A DNA stretch of 23,972 nt, from contig NZ_DDJO01000014.1 in the NCBI RefSeq assembly GCF_002339505.1, positions 33,215 to 57,186 on the forward strand. Direction: 5' to 3'. This document shows positions 23,347 through 23,972 of the stretch, piece after piece; the first letter of the stretch is position 1, and each line of letters begins with the position of its first letter. The notes beneath the pieces are model-generated. The model was not told the origin of the DNA, searched no databases, and saw only the letters and a program-made list of their open reading frames with translations. Origin of the DNA: Corynebacterium sp. UBA2622 (GTDB taxonomy: Bacteria > Actinomycetota > Actinomycetes > Mycobacteriales > Mycobacteriaceae). Made by a program: the position numbers and the translations under genes.

Positions 23347-23972
23347 ATGAGCATGAAGAGGTGGCGGGTCGCCGGCATCGTGGCGCTGTGCGTCGCGGCC
23401 GGGGTGGTGACGGGGATCCTCTTCTCGGAGTTCGACAGGCAGGAGTTCCCCGGGGCCACGGAGGACGACATCGGGATCCGCGCGACGCAGATGGTGGCGG
23501 TGGCGCTCGTCGGGTGGCTGCTCCTGCCCAAGGCGCTGTCGCACGACCCGCGCGAGGCCGCACCCGGTTTCCCGGGCACCCGCGGCACCCTCGCGGCCTC
23601 CCTCGCGGTGGTGCTCTCCTCCGCCTCCTACTTCGCCGTTCCGGCGGGGGTCGTAGTGCTCATCTCGGTCTTTTCGCGCAGGTCGTGGCCGTGGAGCCTC
23701 GCGGCCGTGGCGTGCCTGGGCATCAGCGGGCTTTCCGACGTCCTCTTCCACCCGCTCCCGGGGATGGGCGCGCCCGGCCCCGCCATGTGGGCGGCCGGGG
23801 TATCCGTCACGGTGGCGCTGACGGCGCTGATCGCCATGTTCCGCACCCACGCCCGCGACGAGCAGGCCCGCGTGCTGGCCGAGGCGCGCGAGGATGCCCG
23901 CGCCGCGCGCCAGGCGGAGCGCGACCGCATCGCCCGCGACGTGCACGACTCCCTTTCGCACCGACTCAGCCT
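23347..23972 (+). CDS. NarL/NreB-type two-component sensor histidine kinase, N-terminal part
   Basis: The frame is open from the ATG at 23347 to the window edge (208 residues seen). The N-terminal ~165 residues hold about five to six membrane helices, with a short charged loop after the first (FDRQEFPGATEDD). A basic/acidic coiled coil then leads into ERDRIARDVHDSLSHRLS, the HisKA_3 dimerisation motif with the phospho-accepting His at residue 200. The ATPase domain and presumably a LuxR-type response regulator gene lie beyond the edge. Kinases of this class sense membrane or envelope signals. It is divergent from the CPBP-BCCT pair. Confidence 0.88.
   Translation, partial: MSMKRWRVAGIVALCVAAGVVTGILFSEFDRQEFPGATEDDIGIRATQMVAVALVGWLLLPKALSHDPREAAPGFPGTRGTLAASLAVVLSSASYFAVPAGVVVLISVFSRRSWPWSLAAVACLGISGLSDVLFHPLPGMGAPGPAMWAAGVSVTVALTALIAMFRTHARDEQARVLAEAREDARAARQAERDRIARDVHDSLSHRLS

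Overview
The window is a very GC-rich, densely coded stretch of chromosome from an actinobacterium, most probably a Corynebacterium. The main reasons are gene order and promoters. The order rne > rplU > rpmA > obg > proB > hydroxyacid dehydrogenase > proA > nadD > rsfS > gpgP-like phosphatase > degV > comEA > comEC > holA > rpsT > lepA is a mycobacterial/corynebacterial backbone. A dehydrogenase lying between proB and proA is the arrangement described for C. glutamicum ('unkdh'). Many genes also carry a TANNNT -10 box 6-8 bases before the start codon, which indicates leaderless transcripts. No tRNA, rRNA, insertion sequence, prophage or CRISPR array was seen, and no gap between genes exceeds 300 bases.

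Region by region. (1) 1-3486: the 3' end of rne, encoding an Arg-rich disordered tail; a promoter and structured leader before rplU-rpmA (L21, L27), closed by a terminator; then obg. These are RNA-decay and ribosome genes. (2) 3500-5167: a 37-residue one-helix membrane peptide whose stop overlaps that of a convergent YhgE/ABC-2-like membrane protein gene. A marR gene is divergent from the latter, and a clean inverted repeat lies over the shared promoter region. (3) 5222-9271: proB, unkdh, proA and nadD, each with its own leaderless-type -10 box (proline and NAD synthesis). (4) 9356-11371: rsfS, a gpgP-like phosphatase and degV; the last two overlap at the stop/start. (5) 11451-15789: comEA, comEC (with no metallo-beta-lactamase domain), holA, an ankyrin protein and a LysE/RhtB exporter; a DnaA-box-like 9-mer lies just before comEA. 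(6) 15861-18856: rpsT with its terminator, an orphan PemK/MazF-like gene, and lepA divergent from it. (7) 18869-20233: a DUF222/HNH endonuclease-type gene broken by one in-frame TAA, behind a good promoter whose spacer is an inverted repeat. (8) 20295-23972: a CPBP intramembrane protease gene followed closely by a BCCT osmolyte transporter gene, divergent from a NarL-type sensor kinase cut by the window edge; a perfect 20-bp palindrome lies between them.

Most of the window is housekeeping backbone. The accessory parts worth attention are the marR/membrane-protein island, the interrupted HNH gene and its operator-like promoter, and the kinase/CPBP/BCCT cluster. I do not see clear proof of a wholly new system. 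The strongest new-looking signals are regulatory: the rplU leader, the three operator-like palindromes and the dense run of leaderless promoters.
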